64,000 bases of DNA, from positions 1-64,000 of the forward strand of contig CAMDZW010000006.1 in the NCBI GenBank assembly GCA_945911015.1. The letters are read 5' to 3'. This document shows positions 24,384 to 33,774 of this stretch, piece after piece (position 1 is the stretch's first letter; every line of letters begins with the position of its first letter). The notes beneath the pieces are model-generated. The model was given only the letters and a program-made list of their open reading frames with translations. It was not told the DNA's origin and ran no database searches. The position numbers and the translations under genes were made by a program. This DNA is from an uncultured Propionibacteriaceae bacterium. Lineage in GTDB: Bacteria; Actinomycetota; Actinomycetes; Propionibacteriales; Propionibacteriaceae.

Positions 24384-26306
24384 GTGACTGATGCTGATCT
24401 GACCCCTCGTATCCAGGATGACCTCTTCGCCCATGTGCACGGTGAGTGGCTGGCGAGTGTGACCATCCCGGAGGACAAGCCGAGCGCGGGAGCCTTCGAC
24501 GAACTGCGCGACGGTGCCGAGGAGGCGGTCCGCGACATCATCATCGGGCTGTCCGACGATGACCAGCCAGGTGAGCTTGCCGGTGAGGCGGCGCAGATCG
24601 CCGCACTCTACGCCAGCTTCATGGACACCGACCGGATCGAGGCCCTGGGGACCGCGCCGCTGGCCGAGCCGTTGGCCCAGGTCGATGCGGTGAGTTCGGC
24701 CTCGGAGCTGCTGGGGCTGACTGCACGACTCAACCGCGAGTCGATTTCCGGGCTGATCGGTTTCGACTCCGAGGTCGATCCGGGCAATCCCCAGCGGATG
24801 GTGCTGTTCATCGGCCAGGGTGGTCTCGGCCTGCCCGATGAGGAGTACTACCGCGACGACTCCTATGCCGAGATCCGGCTCGCCTACCGTGAGCACATCG
24901 CACGATCCTTCTCGCTGGCCGGATTGGATCCCGAGCAGGCCGATGTGGTGCTTGCGCTGGAGACTGAGATCGCGGCCTTCCACTGGGACAAGGTCCGTCG
25001 CCGGGACATGCAGCAGATGTACAACCTCATGACCGCCGCCGAGCTGGTCGACCTGGCACCCGGTCTGGACTGGGACGCCTACTGGGCCGGGACCGGGATC
25101 CCGTCGGCAGCTCGGGAAGAGATCGTGGCGATGCAGCCTTCGTTCCTGACCGACATCGCTTCGCTGCTGGTGGACCAGCGGTTGGCGCAGTGGCAGTCGT
25201 GGGCGCGTTGGCGGGTGATCTCCTCCTTGTCGGCCTACCTCCCGGCCGCTTTCGTGGACGAGCAGTTCGCTTTCTACGGGACCACCCTGTCGGGCACACC
25301 GACGTTGCGTCCGCGCTGGAAGCGTGGTGTCGACCTGGTCGAGGGGGTGCTCGGCGAGGCGGTCGGCAAGCTCTATGTGGCCCGACACTTCTCACCCCAC
25401 GCGAAGGAGCGGATGGATGAGTTGGTCGCGAATCTCCTCGCGGCGTACGGGGAGTCGATCCGTGCCCTGGACTGGATGACCGAGGCCACCAAGGAACGGG
25501 CGTTGGACAAGCTGGGCAAGTTCACCCCGAAGATCGGCTACCCGGTCACCTGGCGGGACTACTCCTCACTGGAGATCAGCGCAGGCGACCTGATCGGCAA
25601 TGTTCGCCGGGCCACCGCTTTCGAGTTGGACCACGAGATCTCCAAGATCGGCCGACCGACCGACCCCCACGAGTGGCTCATGACCCCTCAGACGGTCAAT
25701 GCCTACTACCATCCGCTGCGCAACGAGGTGGTCTTCCCGGCAGCAATCCTGCAGCCGCCCTTCTTCACCGAGGACGCCTCGGATGCAGTCAACTACGGCG
25801 CCATCGGTGCCGTCATCGGTCACGAGATCGGTCACGGCTTCGACGATCAGGGGTCGACCTGCGACGGCGACGGGCGCCTCATCGACTGGTGGACCGACGA
25901 GGACCGTTCGGCCTTCACGGACCGCACTGGCGCCCTCATCGCCCAGTACTCCGCCTTGGAGTCCGAGCAGAACCCTGGCCATTTCGTCAATGGCGAGCTG
26001 ACCATCGGTGAGAACATCGGCGATCTGGGCGGGCTGGGCATTGCCATCAAGGCCTACCGGTTGTCCCGGGGTGGCGAGGTGTCCGACGACGAATTGCGCG
26101 AACTGTTCCTTTCCTGGGCAGCGATCTGGCGGTTCGTCGCCCGTGACGAGCATGCGTTGCGCCGGTTGGCCACCGACCCGCATTCGCCGGGGAAGTTCCG
26201 CTGCAACCAGGTGGTGCGCAACCTGGATGACTTCCACCGGGTCTTCGACGTGTCCGAGGGTGACGCCCTCTGGCTGGCCCCGCAGGACCGCGTCACCATC
26301 TGGTGA
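24384..26306 (+). CDS. M13 family zinc metallopeptidase (neprilysin/PepO-like)
   Basis: 640 residues, full length for bacterial M13 endopeptidases. The zinc motif HEIGH (within GAVIGHEIGHGFDDQGS) lies near residue 479, and the third ligand and supporting residues in ENIGDLGGL near 545. The NAYYHP segment and the VFPAAILQPPFF region before the zinc site are typical, as is the late CNQVVRNLDDF. No signal peptide or membrane anchor is visible, so it is probably cytoplasmic, as for lactococcal PepO, and degrades oligopeptides. GTG start at 24384 with a putative leaderless promoter. Confidence 0.94.
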   Translation: MTDADLTPRIQDDLFAHVHGEWLASVTIPEDKPSAGAFDELRDGAEEAVRDIIIGLSDDDQPGELAGEAAQIAALYASFMDTDRIEALGTAPLAEPLAQVDAVSSASELLGLTARLNRESISGLIGFDSEVDPGNPQRMVLFIGQGGLGLPDEEYYRDDSYAEIRLAYREHIARSFSLAGLDPEQADVVLALETEIAAFHWDKVRRRDMQQMYNLMTAAELVDLAPGLDWDAYWAGTGIPSAAREEIVAMQPSFLTDIASLLVDQRLAQWQSWARWRVISSLSAYLPAAFVDEQFAFYGTTLSGTPTLRPRWKRGVDLVEGVLGEAVGKLYVARHFSPHAKERMDELVANLLAAYGESIRALDWMTEATKERALDKLGKFTPKIGYPVTWRDYSSLEISAGDLIGNVRRATAFELDHEISKIGRPTDPHEWLMTPQTVNAYYHPLRNEVVFPAAILQPPFFTEDASDAVNYGAIGAVIGHEIGHGFDDQGSTCDGDGRLIDWWTDEDRSAFTDRTGALIAQYSALESEQNPGHFVNGELTIGENIGDLGGLGIAIKAYRLSRGGEVSDDELRELFLSWAAIWRFVARDEHALRRLATDPHSPGKFRCNQVVRNLDDFHRVFDVSEGDALWLAPQDRVTIW

Positions 26307-26342
26307 CCGCTGCCGCGTTGACGACCGGCCGACGCCGCGTTT

Positions 26343-26400
26343 GCCCCTGTTGTTGACGTCCGCCAGCGTCCCTGCTGTGCCGCATGTCAACGACAGGTGC
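26343..26400. repeat. Palindromic intergenic element, copy A
   Basis: Imperfect inverted repeat with arms close to GCACCTGTTGTTGACATCC and its complement, around a loop of about 15 nt. Copies B (29941) and C (31074, left arm only) share the same arm sequence. It lies between the M13 peptidase and the ABC transporter genes. Confidence 0.75.
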
Positions 26401-26482
26401 GGACTGCACCTGACGATTGTCATGGTGAGGTCGTGACGATCGGCCGAGGCGGCCAGGTGCCGTAGCGGACACAGTGGATGTC

Positions 26483-27391
26483 ATGGAATCCACACCACTG
26501 GCCATCGAACTGTCCGGGGTCAACCGCTCATTCGGCCCGGTCCGGGCCGTCGTCGACCTCGACCTTGCCGTCCCTGTCGGACAGATTGTCGCTTTGCTGG
26601 GCCCCAACGGCGCAGGCAAGTCCACCACGAACGAGATGATCCTCGGCCTGGTCGAGCCCGAGTCCGGCACCGTACGGGTCGGCGGCCGCTCCGCTGCCGC
26701 TGCGGTCCGCGACGGTGGGGTCGGTGCGATGTTGCAGGGCGGTGCTCTGCTGGACAATGCGACGACGCTGGACACCCTTCGCCTGATGCGTGGTCTGCAC
26801 CGTCACCCGATGGCGCTGGATGAGGTCATCGAGCGGTCTGGCTGTCAGGAGTTCCTACGGACGAAGACCCATCGGCTCTCTGGCGGGCAGGCACAGCGGC
26901 TGCGGTTTGCGATGGCACTGCTGCCGGATCCGCAGCTGTTGATCCTGGACGAACCGACCGTGGCGATGGATGTCGAACTGCGGCGACGGTTCTGGGCCTC
27001 GATGCGGGAGTTCGCTGCCGACGGTCGGACCGTGCTGTTCGCCACCCACTACCTGGAGGAGGCTGACGAGGTTGCCGACCGGATTGTGCTGATGGCCCGG
27101 GGCGCGGTGGTCGCCGACGGGACCCCGTCGACGGTGAAGGCATCGGTGGCTGGTCGACTGGTCTCCTTCCGCAGCGCATCGCTGAGGACCGACCAGCTCC
27201 ATGGTCTCCCCGGTGTCGTGGCCGTCGAGCGGTCCGGTCAGCAGGTGAAGCTGCACAGCAACCGCTCCGATGACCTCATCCGACATCTCTTGCTGGACAC
27301 GGATGCCTACGAGATCGAGGCCACCACACCCGGCCTCACCGATGCCTTCCTCGCCCTCATCTCCGATGCTGACAAGGAGCATGCCGCATGA
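26483..27391 (+). CDS. ABC transporter ATP-binding protein (ABC-2 exporter type)
   Basis: About 302 residues. Walker A GPNGAGKSTT near residue 40, signature LSGGQAQRLRFA near 134 and Walker B LLILDEPTVAMD. The C-terminal 80 residues form the small regulatory domain common in drug/antibiotic-exporter ATPases. The start is uncertain: ATG at 26483 (used) or GTG at 26474, neither with a clear ribosome-binding site. The stop overlaps the permease ATG (ATGA). With the permease, kinase and regulator it forms a four-gene unit of the kind that senses and exports an envelope-acting compound. The substrate is unknown. Confidence 0.92.
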   Translation: MESTPLAIELSGVNRSFGPVRAVVDLDLAVPVGQIVALLGPNGAGKSTTNEMILGLVEPESGTVRVGGRSAAAAVRDGGVGAMLQGGALLDNATTLDTLRLMRGLHRHPMALDEVIERSGCQEFLRTKTHRLSGGQAQRLRFAMALLPDPQLLILDEPTVAMDVELRRRFWASMREFAADGRTVLFATHYLEEADEVADRIVLMARGAVVADGTPSTVKASVAGRLVSFRSASLRTDQLHGLPGVVAVERSGQQVKLHSNRSDDLIRHLLLDTDAYEIEATTPGLTDAFLALISDADKEHAA

Positions 27392-28182
27392 CTGCCATGA
27401 CCACACCGGCCGTCGCCGTACCGGGGCGCACTGCGCTGCCTGGTGCACTTCACTACTTCGGCCACACTGTACGACTGACCTTCCGCAATGTCGCCTACGT
27501 GATCTTCACGATGGGCCTGCCGGTCACCATGTACCTGGTGTTCAACTCCATCTACGGCTCGGAACCGATCGTGCCCGGAGTCAACTACTCGGCGGTCATC
27601 ATGGTCCAGATGGCTGGCTACGGAGCTCTCGGCTCAGCCATGAGCGGCGGGGCGGTGGTCGCCTTGGAGCGTCGCTCGGGTTGGTTCCGACAGTTGATGA
27701 TCACCGCCGTCCCGGAACGGAGCTTCCTGATCGCGCGAGCCGCGACGGTGTTGGTGGTCGTCCTGCCATCGCTGTTGTTGGTCTTCCTGGCAGGTTTCAC
27801 CGTGGGTGGTGTTCGTGCGCCGGCAGGGGTCTGGCTGGCGGCACTGGCCTCGATGTGGATCGGGTTGCTCCCGTTGGCGGTGCTCGGACTCGTGTTGGGA
27901 CTGCTGGTCAAGGCTGAAGCCGTGCAGGGGCTCAACACGGTCGCGATGATGGTGCTGTCGATGGCCGGTGGTCTGTGGTTCCCGATCGAGCTGATGCCCG
28001 ACGCCGTGCAGGCCGTGGCCCGCTGGCTGCCGTCGTACTGGATCGGCGAATTCGGTCGCTGGCCCTTCCTGGGCGGGCCGTTTCCGTGGCAGGGGGTGCT
28101 GGTCCAACTGGGGTGGACGGCGGCTCTGATCATCATCGGTGGACTCGGATATCGTCGTGCCGTACGGGACAGCAAGCGCTGA
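27388..28182 (+). CDS. ABC-2 type transporter permease
   Basis: 264 residues with about six hydrophobic segments (for example VAYVIFTMGLPVTMYLVF, IMVQMAGYGALGSAMSGG, TVLVVVLPSLLLVFLAG, LPLAVLGLVLGLL). It pairs with the ATPase immediately upstream (4-nt overlap) to form an exporter. The motif FPIELMPDAVQAVARWLPSYW near residue 195 matches ABC-2 permeases. Followed 9 nt later by the sensor kinase gene. Confidence 0.92.
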   Translation: MTAMTTPAVAVPGRTALPGALHYFGHTVRLTFRNVAYVIFTMGLPVTMYLVFNSIYGSEPIVPGVNYSAVIMVQMAGYGALGSAMSGGAVVALERRSGWFRQLMITAVPERSFLIARAATVLVVVLPSLLLVFLAGFTVGGVRAPAGVWLAALASMWIGLLPLAVLGLVLGLLVKAEAVQGLNTVAMMVLSMAGGLWFPIELMPDAVQAVARWLPSYWIGEFGRWPFLGGPFPWQGVLVQLGWTAALIIIGGLGYRRAVRDSKR

Positions 28183-28191
28183 GGGGCGACG

Positions 28192-29285
28192 ATGACCGAG
28201 CACGACCGCAGGGTCCGCCGGCAACTCACTGTACGCAGGCTGCTCCCGCTGGTGCCCAGCGTGTTGTTTCTCGCCTTCTTCCTGGTCCCGGTCCTGGCCG
28301 AGGCCAGCAGCACCGGCGAGGTGGCCGCGGCGATCGCCGTCGTGGTGGTGATCTCAGCCGGCTTCCTCGGCATCGCGCCGATGACGGTCGGTCGGAGAAA
28401 GCCAAGTCTGCCTACCTGGTGGGCTTTTCGGTCGTGCTCCTCGGCCTGCCCTGGCCGCTCGCCGGCAGCTGGACGCTGGCCATGGCTCCCTATGCCCTGA
28501 TAGCGGCGGCCCTGCTGCTGCCCTGGACGCCGGCACGGATCGTCATCCCGACAGCGGTCGCCGCGACGGCCGTGGGCGGCTTCGTCATCGGGCCGTGGTG
28601 GATCGTCCTGGTGGCCGTGATGGGCGGGGGCATTGCCTTGTCGATGTCCTTCGCGATCCGTTCCGGTCAACTGCGCGATGAGTTGTCTGCCGCAGAGGAC
28701 CGCATCGCCACCCTTGCTGTTGCCGCCGAACGCGAACGCATCGCCCGCGACCTGCACGACATCCTCGGCCACTCACTCACCGCAGTCGTGGTCAAAGCAG
28801 GACTGGTCGTGCGGCTCGCGGAATCTCAGCCCGACCTGGCCCGAGAGAACATGGCCGAGGTCGAGGAGATTGCCCGCACCGCACTATCCGATGTCCGTGC
28901 GACTGCGACGGGTTTCCGTCAGGTCCGGCTCGCCACCGAGCTGGCCGGGGCCCGATCCGTGCTCGCCGCGGCCGACATCTCGGCCACCACCCCCGAGGCC
29001 TTGCCTCCCCTGTCAGACCAACTCAGCGAGTTCTTCGGCTGGGTCGTCCGCGAAGGCGTCACCAATGTGGTGCGTCATTCCGGCGCACGTCACTGTACGA
29101 TCTCGGTCTCGGCGGAGTCGGTCACCATCACCGACGACGGGCCGCACCATTGCCCGTACGAGATCGGAAACGGACTCACCGGCCTCACCGAGCGAGCCGA
29201 CCAGCTGGGTGCGCGGGTCACCGTGTCGGCCGCCGAACCTCATGGCACCACGTTGGTCGCCACCGCCCAAGGAGACCCTCGATGA
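28192..29285 (+). pseudogene. Sensor histidine kinase (DesK/NarX type), frameshifted
   Basis: The reading that begins with a good GAGGGG ribosome site at 28192 gives MTEHDRRVRRQL and two membrane spans, then goes out of register near 28386-28394. From there the correct kinase continues in the frame shifted by -1: more membrane spans, then ERERIARDLHDILGHSLT with the phospho-acceptor His, and an HATPase domain (REGVTNVVRHSG, GNGLTGLTERADQLG). The join falls in a GGTCGGTCGG stretch. Adding one base, or one GGTC unit, gives the continuous reading TVGRSEKAKSAYLVGF. It is a real inactivation, a slippage variant or a sequencing error. The stop overlaps the response-regulator ATG. Confidence 0.8.
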
Positions 29286-29908
29286 TCCGGATCATGGTGG
29301 CCGACGACCAGGCCATGCTGCGTCAGGCATTCGCCGTCCTGCTCGACCTCGAGTCGGATCTGGAAGTCGTCGGACAGGCCGCCACCACGGCGGAGGTGGT
29401 GACCGAAGCCGTACGCCTGGCTCCCGATGTGGTGGTGATGGATGTCCAGATGCCCGCGGGAACTTCGGATGCCCCCACCGACGGAATCGCCGCCACAGCA
29501 GCGATCAGAGCCGCCGTACCCCACGTTCGGGTGCTGATCGTGACAACCTTCGGTCGCCCCGGCTACCTGCGCCGTGCCCTCGATGCCGGGGCTTGCGGCT
29601 TCATGGTCAAGGACGCTCCGTCCGAACACCTCATCGAAGGGATCCGTCGAGTGGCCCAGGGCCTGCGGGTGATCGACCCTGAGCTGGCGGTGGCGAGTCT
29701 GACCGCCGGCACCTCGGTGTTGACCGACCGGGAGACCGATGTGCTGCGGGCAGCCGCTCTCGGCGGATCGACCGGAGACATCGCGCGGCGGGTCTTCCTC
29801 TCCGAAGGCACCGTACGCAACCACTTGTCCTCTGCCATCGGCAAGACCGGCGCCGCCACTCGCGCCGATGCCGTACACATCGCCACCGAGAACGGCTGGC
29901 TCGACTGA
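29282..29908 (+). CDS. Response regulator, NarL/LuxR family
   Basis: 208 residues. Receiver domain with the acidic pair DD at 8-9, phospho-acceptor Asp54 in VVVMDVQMPAG, a Thr in VTTFG and Lys in MVKDAPS. The C-terminal LuxR-type helix-turn-helix is LTDRETDVLRAAALGG through SEGTVRNHLSSAIGKTG. The ATG at 29282 overlaps the kinase stop (ATGA). It most likely controls the ABC exporter genes upstream. The regulator itself is intact even though the kinase reading is broken. Confidence 0.95.
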   Translation: MIRIMVADDQAMLRQAFAVLLDLESDLEVVGQAATTAEVVTEAVRLAPDVVVMDVQMPAGTSDAPTDGIAATAAIRAAVPHVRVLIVTTFGRPGYLRRALDAGACGFMVKDAPSEHLIEGIRRVAQGLRVIDPELAVASLTAGTSVLTDRETDVLRAAALGGSTGDIARRVFLSEGTVRNHLSSAIGKTGAATRADAVHIATENGWLD

Positions 29909-29940
29909 CCGCCTGCGTTCAGCACCTCAACCCCCGGTTT

Positions 29941-30000
29941 GCACCTGTTGTTGCCGTTCACCGGCGTTCGAGCTGCGCCGGATGCCAACAACGCCTGCAG
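29941..30000. repeat. Palindromic intergenic element, copy B
   Basis: Arms GCACCTGTTGTTGCCGTTCA-CCGGCG and CGCCGGATGCCAACAACGCC around a TTCGAGCTG loop. Lies between the convergent response-regulator and AbiEi-like genes. It may also serve as a bidirectional end structure. Confidence 0.75.
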
Positions 30001-30042
30001 ACCGCGGATGGGACGAGCGTGGAAGGCGGGTCGCCACGCCGG

Positions 30043-30936
30043 TCAGGCTGCCCGCCGGGCCGACAGGGTGAAGGCGTCGAGGACGATGCGGCGCACACGT
30101 GCTGGGGTCAGGTCCGCCCACACGAATCGAGCAGGCTCCTCCCCCAGCCGTTGGAGTCGGACCTCACGGTGGCGTTCCTTGCGCAGCACTGCCTCCAACG
30201 ACTGCCCGTGACGGAGGGCCCGACCGTACTTCACCGCCCCGTCGAACTCACCGAAGACATGGCGTTCCCGCCACCAGAAGTCGGTCCGCAGCTCCCCTTC
30301 AGCGTCAACGAAGACGGCTTGGAGCTCAGGCATCTCCAGCCCCGCTTCGAACATCACTGCCCTGGTGTGGGACTCGCCGGCTGACTCGCTCCGTTCATCA
30401 GCAAAGTCGATGACCGCCAGGACCTGGCGATTGTGATGACGGCCCGGCTCGGCCAGGACCAGTGCCTGCAGCTCAGGCTTGGTCACCCCGCGACGCAGGG
30501 CGGCGTCGGCCAGGGCAACGCCGTCGCGCCACATCGCCCTTCGGCACAGGTCAACCACCGTCTGCGCCATGCTGGTCACCCGCCTCCCGTCGATCTCGAG
30601 CCATTCGAACTGCTTGGCGCGATGTCGTACGACCAGACCTCGCTGGGAACTGTGGGTCTGCTTCCCCTCCACCGTCACGTGCGCGCGGTCCAGCCAAGCT
30701 CGGTTGACAGGCAGACCATGGAGCACGGCGGCGGAAACGTGGGAGATGACCACCTCTGCGCGGGCCTGCGCGACGGTCACGGCCACCAGCTCGAGATGTT
30801 CCTGCTCCGGGCTGATCTTCTCGTCGGCGTCGCGGTACGCACCACGGCGGATGCGGACGAGCTTTTGCTGTGCGACCTCACGGCGCAAGGACTGGGCAGA
30901 ATGTCCGATTCGGTACATCTGGGAGGTGAGTCTCAT
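30043..30936 (-). CDS. AbiEi-like antitoxin-domain protein with C-terminal nuclease-like region
   Basis: About 297 residues. The N-terminal 50 resemble the winged-helix AbiEi_4-type domain (SLRREVAQQKLVRIRRGAYRDAD), and SHVSAAVLHGLPV is typical of this group. The C-terminal 110 residues, from GESHTRAVMFEAGLEMPELQ through LRTDFWWRERHVFGEFDGAVKYG, look like the DUF559/Vsr-like restriction-nuclease fold common in these actinobacterial proteins (acidic DFWW and EFDG-K residues). The ATG at 30936 has a GGGTGG-like site. Despite the family name no AbiEii toxin gene is next to it, so a toxin-antitoxin role is not supported here. It is isolated between two copies of the palindromic repeat. Confidence 0.7.
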   Translation of the reverse strand: MRLTSQMYRIGHSAQSLRREVAQQKLVRIRRGAYRDADEKISPEQEHLELVAVTVAQARAEVVISHVSAAVLHGLPVNRAWLDRAHVTVEGKQTHSSQRGLVVRHRAKQFEWLEIDGRRVTSMAQTVVDLCRRAMWRDGVALADAALRRGVTKPELQALVLAEPGRHHNRQVLAVIDFADERSESAGESHTRAVMFEAGLEMPELQAVFVDAEGELRTDFWWRERHVFGEFDGAVKYGRALRHGQSLEAVLRKERHREVRLQRLGEEPARFVWADLTPARVRRIVLDAFTLSARRAA

Positions 30937-31073
30937 CCGTCCACCCTGCGCCCGCTTGAGCCGTTGATGAACCTTGGACTGCAAGTTGGGGAGAGATCTG
31001 AATTGCACCGCAGTAATCTGTGGACGACTCAGACACGGCCGATCTTTGTGGTATCCGCGCACAAGGCCAATTC

Positions 31074-31097
31074 GCACCTGTTGTTGACATCCGGCGG
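31074..31097. repeat. Palindromic intergenic element, copy C (half-site)
   Basis: Matches the consensus left arm GCACCTGTTGTTGACATCC followed by GGCGG, but the right arm is not preserved. Lies between the AbiEi-like gene and the polyprenyl synthase gene. Confidence 0.65.
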
Positions 31098-31168
31098 AGC
31101 TGGGCGGAGGCGGCGGAGGTGGCGCTGGACGCGGACGGCCACGGTCGTCGCAACGGTCCCGCCTGGGA

Positions 31169-32182
31169 TCAGTCCATGCGGGTGACGACGGTGGTGCACA
31201 TCTCGGCCAGGGCCTCACGGGCAGGGCTGGATGGCAGGGCATCCAGCAGGGCGCGAGCGGCCTCGGCGCGGCGGGTGACCTCCTCACGTGCTCGGTCGAT
31301 CGCGGGATGGGCACGCAGCAACCGGACGGCTTCAGCCAGGTCATCGCCCGAGGTCAGGTCGGAGTCCATCAGCTCCAGCAGCCGAGCATCGACCGGACGT
31401 GCATCCTGACGGACCAGCAAGGTCGGCAAGGTGGGGATCTGCTCCCGCAGGTCGGTCCCAGGCGTCTTGCCGGTGGTGTCGGAGGTGATGTCAATGATGT
31501 CGTCGCTGAGCTGGAAGACTGTGCCGATCTGCTCTGCGAACTCGGTGAGGACTTCCTGGATTTCGGCCGAAGCGCCGGCCGTCTTCGCCCCCAACAGGGC
31601 GGAGGTGGCGATCAATGAGCCGGTCTTGTCGGCCACGACCTTCAAATGGTGTTCGAGGGGGTCCTCACCCTCGGCAGGTCCAACGGTCTCGGCGATCTGG
31701 CCCTGGACCAAGCGGGCGAAGGTTCCGGCCTGGATCCGCACCGCTTCCGGACCGAGGTCGGCGACCAGTGTCGAGGCGCGGGAGAAGAGGAAGTCACCGA
31801 CGAGGATGGCGATCGAGTTCTGCCACTTCTGGTGGGCGGTCAACGCCCCGCGGCGCTTGTCCGCATCGTCCATCACGTCGTCGTGGTAGAGACTCGCCAC
31901 ATGGGTGAGTTCGACAACCAGAGCAGCGGTGACCACCTCGTCGCTGTCGGTGTGTGGGCCGAACTGCGCCGCCAACAAGGTCAGCACCGGGCGGAAACGC
32001 TTGCCACCGGCCTGGATCACCCACTGTGCGGCATCGCTGACCAGACGGGTGTCTGCGGCGGCAGCGTCGAGGAGACGCTCCTCGATCACCGCCAGCCGGC
32101 GATCCAGGAGCGCCTCGAGTTCGGCGCGGTCAGCCGGGCCGCCCGCAACGGACGGCCCGGGGAGCGTTGAGTCAGCACACAC
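31169..32182 (-). CDS. Polyprenyl diphosphate synthase (probable menaquinone side-chain synthase)
   Basis: 337 residues, trans-isoprenyl diphosphate synthase family. Both Asp-rich motifs are present: DDVMD near residue 100 and DDIID near 230. GGKRFRPVL near 55 and the KTGSLIATSA segment are typical. It extends isoprenyl diphosphates in the cytosol, and the position right after nuoN among menaquinone genes makes the tail of menaquinone the likely product. Chain length cannot be read from sequence. GTG start at 32182, only 5 nt after the nuoN stop, so it is probably the last gene of the menJ-nuo transcript. Confidence 0.92.
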   Translation of the reverse strand: MCADSTLPGPSVAGGPADRAELEALLDRRLAVIEERLLDAAAADTRLVSDAAQWVIQAGGKRFRPVLTLLAAQFGPHTDSDEVVTAALVVELTHVASLYHDDVMDDADKRRGALTAHQKWQNSIAILVGDFLFSRASTLVADLGPEAVRIQAGTFARLVQGQIAETVGPAEGEDPLEHHLKVVADKTGSLIATSALLGAKTAGASAEIQEVLTEFAEQIGTVFQLSDDIIDITSDTTGKTPGTDLREQIPTLPTLLVRQDARPVDARLLELMDSDLTSGDDLAEAVRLLRAHPAIDRAREEVTRRAEAARALLDALPSSPAREALAEMCTTVVTRMD

Positions 32183-32187
32183 GTTGC

Positions 32188-33774
32188 TCAGCGTACGAAC
32201 TCTCCGGCCTTGGCCGCCAGTTCGAGCAATGGTCCGGGGACCACACCGGCGACGAAGGTGACCGCGATGCCGATGGCCACCGCCAGCAGGGTCGGGATGC
32301 TCGGCTCGACCACTTCGGAGGTCTCAGCGGGCTCACCGAAGAACATCGACACGATGATCCCGAAGTAGAACACCGCGGTGACCACCGACACCAGCACGGC
32401 CACGATGACCAGCCAGGCATAGCCGCCGCCCCAGGCAGCTGCGAAGACCACCCACTTGCCGATGAAACCGCTGGTCAGCGGGATGCCAGCAAAACTCAGC
32501 AGCAGGAAGGCGAACGCGGCCGCGACCCTGGGCGACTTCTTGGCCAGACCAGCCCAGTCGGACACATTGTTGGCTTCGACACCGCGGTCGCGCACCATCG
32601 TCAGCAGCGCGAAGGCAGCAATCGTGGAGGCACCGTAGACCGCGAGGTAGAACAGCACCGCCTCGATGGAGGTGACCGCGCCAGCCTGGGCGCCGGAGCC
32701 GAGCTGGTGAGCACCCACGATCGCGGTCAGGATGAAGCCTGCGTGGACGATCGACGAGTACGCCAGGATGCGCTTCACATCGGTCTGGGTGACCGCCATG
32801 ATGGCACCCACGACCATGGTCAGCACGGCCACGACGGCCAACGCCGGCTGCCAGTCCCACCGTGCCGCACCGAGCGCCACGTACAGCACGCGCAACAGCG
32901 CACCGACCGCAGCAATCTTGGTACAGGCGGCCATGAACCCGGTGACCGGAGTCGGGGCACCGACGTAGACATCGGGGGTCCAGGAGTGGAACGGCACAGC
33001 GCCCACCTTGAACAGCAGCCCCATCCCGAGCAGTCCCAGACCGGCGATCAGCAACCCGGCCGGTTGGGTCGGGTTGAGCACGGCCTCGGCAATCCCGGCA
33101 TAGTCGAAAGTCCCGGAGTAGCCGTACAGCAAGGTGATGCCGTACAGGAAGAACCCGGACGACATGGCGCCGAGCAGGAAGTACTTCAGCGACGACTCCT
33201 GGCTCAGCAGGCGACGACGACGAGCCAGACCGCTGAGCACGTACAGCGGCAGCGACAGCACCTCCAACGCGACGAACAAGGTCAGCAGATCATTCGCCGC
33301 CGGGAAGACCAACATGCCGGACAGGGCGAACAGCGTCAGGGGAAAGACCTCGGTGTGAGCGTGGCCCGCCTCCTGCGCCTCTTGTTCGGTCACGCCACCT
33401 GGCACCGACGCAGCCGACGGTGTGAAGGGCGAGTCGTCGACGTCACGATCGAGGAAGACCAACAGCGACAGTCCGGTCAGCAGGATCAGCGCGCCCCACA
33501 GGAACAGGGTCGGCCCGTCCACCGCGATCGACCCGACCGCCTCGACAATCCGGGTGCCGGCCGAGGCATTGACCCCGACCATGACCATCGCCGCGACCAG
33601 CGCAGCGAAGGCCACCACGACCTGGGTGAGGCGGCGGGCGGCGCGCGGGACCAGAGCCTCCACGACCACACCGACCACGGCAGCGCCGAAGACGATCAGC
33701 ACCGGGGCCAACAGCCGGTAGTCCAGCGTCGGCGCGGAAATCTCCATGAGCACAGCAATCTCCTGAGTCATCAC
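32188..33774 (-). CDS. nuoN: NADH-quinone oxidoreductase subunit N
   Basis: 528 residues, polytopic. One of the three antiporter-like proton channels of complex I. Recognisable stretches include LSLPLYVLSGLARRR, FLLGAMSSGFFLYGITLLYG with the trans-membrane Lys/Glu pattern and TQTDVKRILAYSSIVHAGF. GTG at 33774 overlaps the nuoM stop, with ATG at 33771 as the alternative. Last of the fourteen nuo genes. Confidence 0.97.
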   Translation of the reverse strand: MMTQEIAVLMEISAPTLDYRLLAPVLIVFGAAVVGVVVEALVPRAARRLTQVVVAFAALVAAMVMVGVNASAGTRIVEAVGSIAVDGPTLFLWGALILLTGLSLLVFLDRDVDDSPFTPSAASVPGGVTEQEAQEAGHAHTEVFPLTLFALSGMLVFPAANDLLTLFVALEVLSLPLYVLSGLARRRRLLSQESSLKYFLLGAMSSGFFLYGITLLYGYSGTFDYAGIAEAVLNPTQPAGLLIAGLGLLGMGLLFKVGAVPFHSWTPDVYVGAPTPVTGFMAACTKIAAVGALLRVLYVALGAARWDWQPALAVVAVLTMVVGAIMAVTQTDVKRILAYSSIVHAGFILTAIVGAHQLGSGAQAGAVTSIEAVLFYLAVYGASTIAAFALLTMVRDRGVEANNVSDWAGLAKKSPRVAAAFAFLLLSFAGIPLTSGFIGKWVVFAAAWGGGYAWLVIVAVLVSVVTAVFYFGIIVSMFFGEPAETSEVVEPSIPTLLAVAIGIAVTFVAGVVPGPLLELAAKAGEFVR

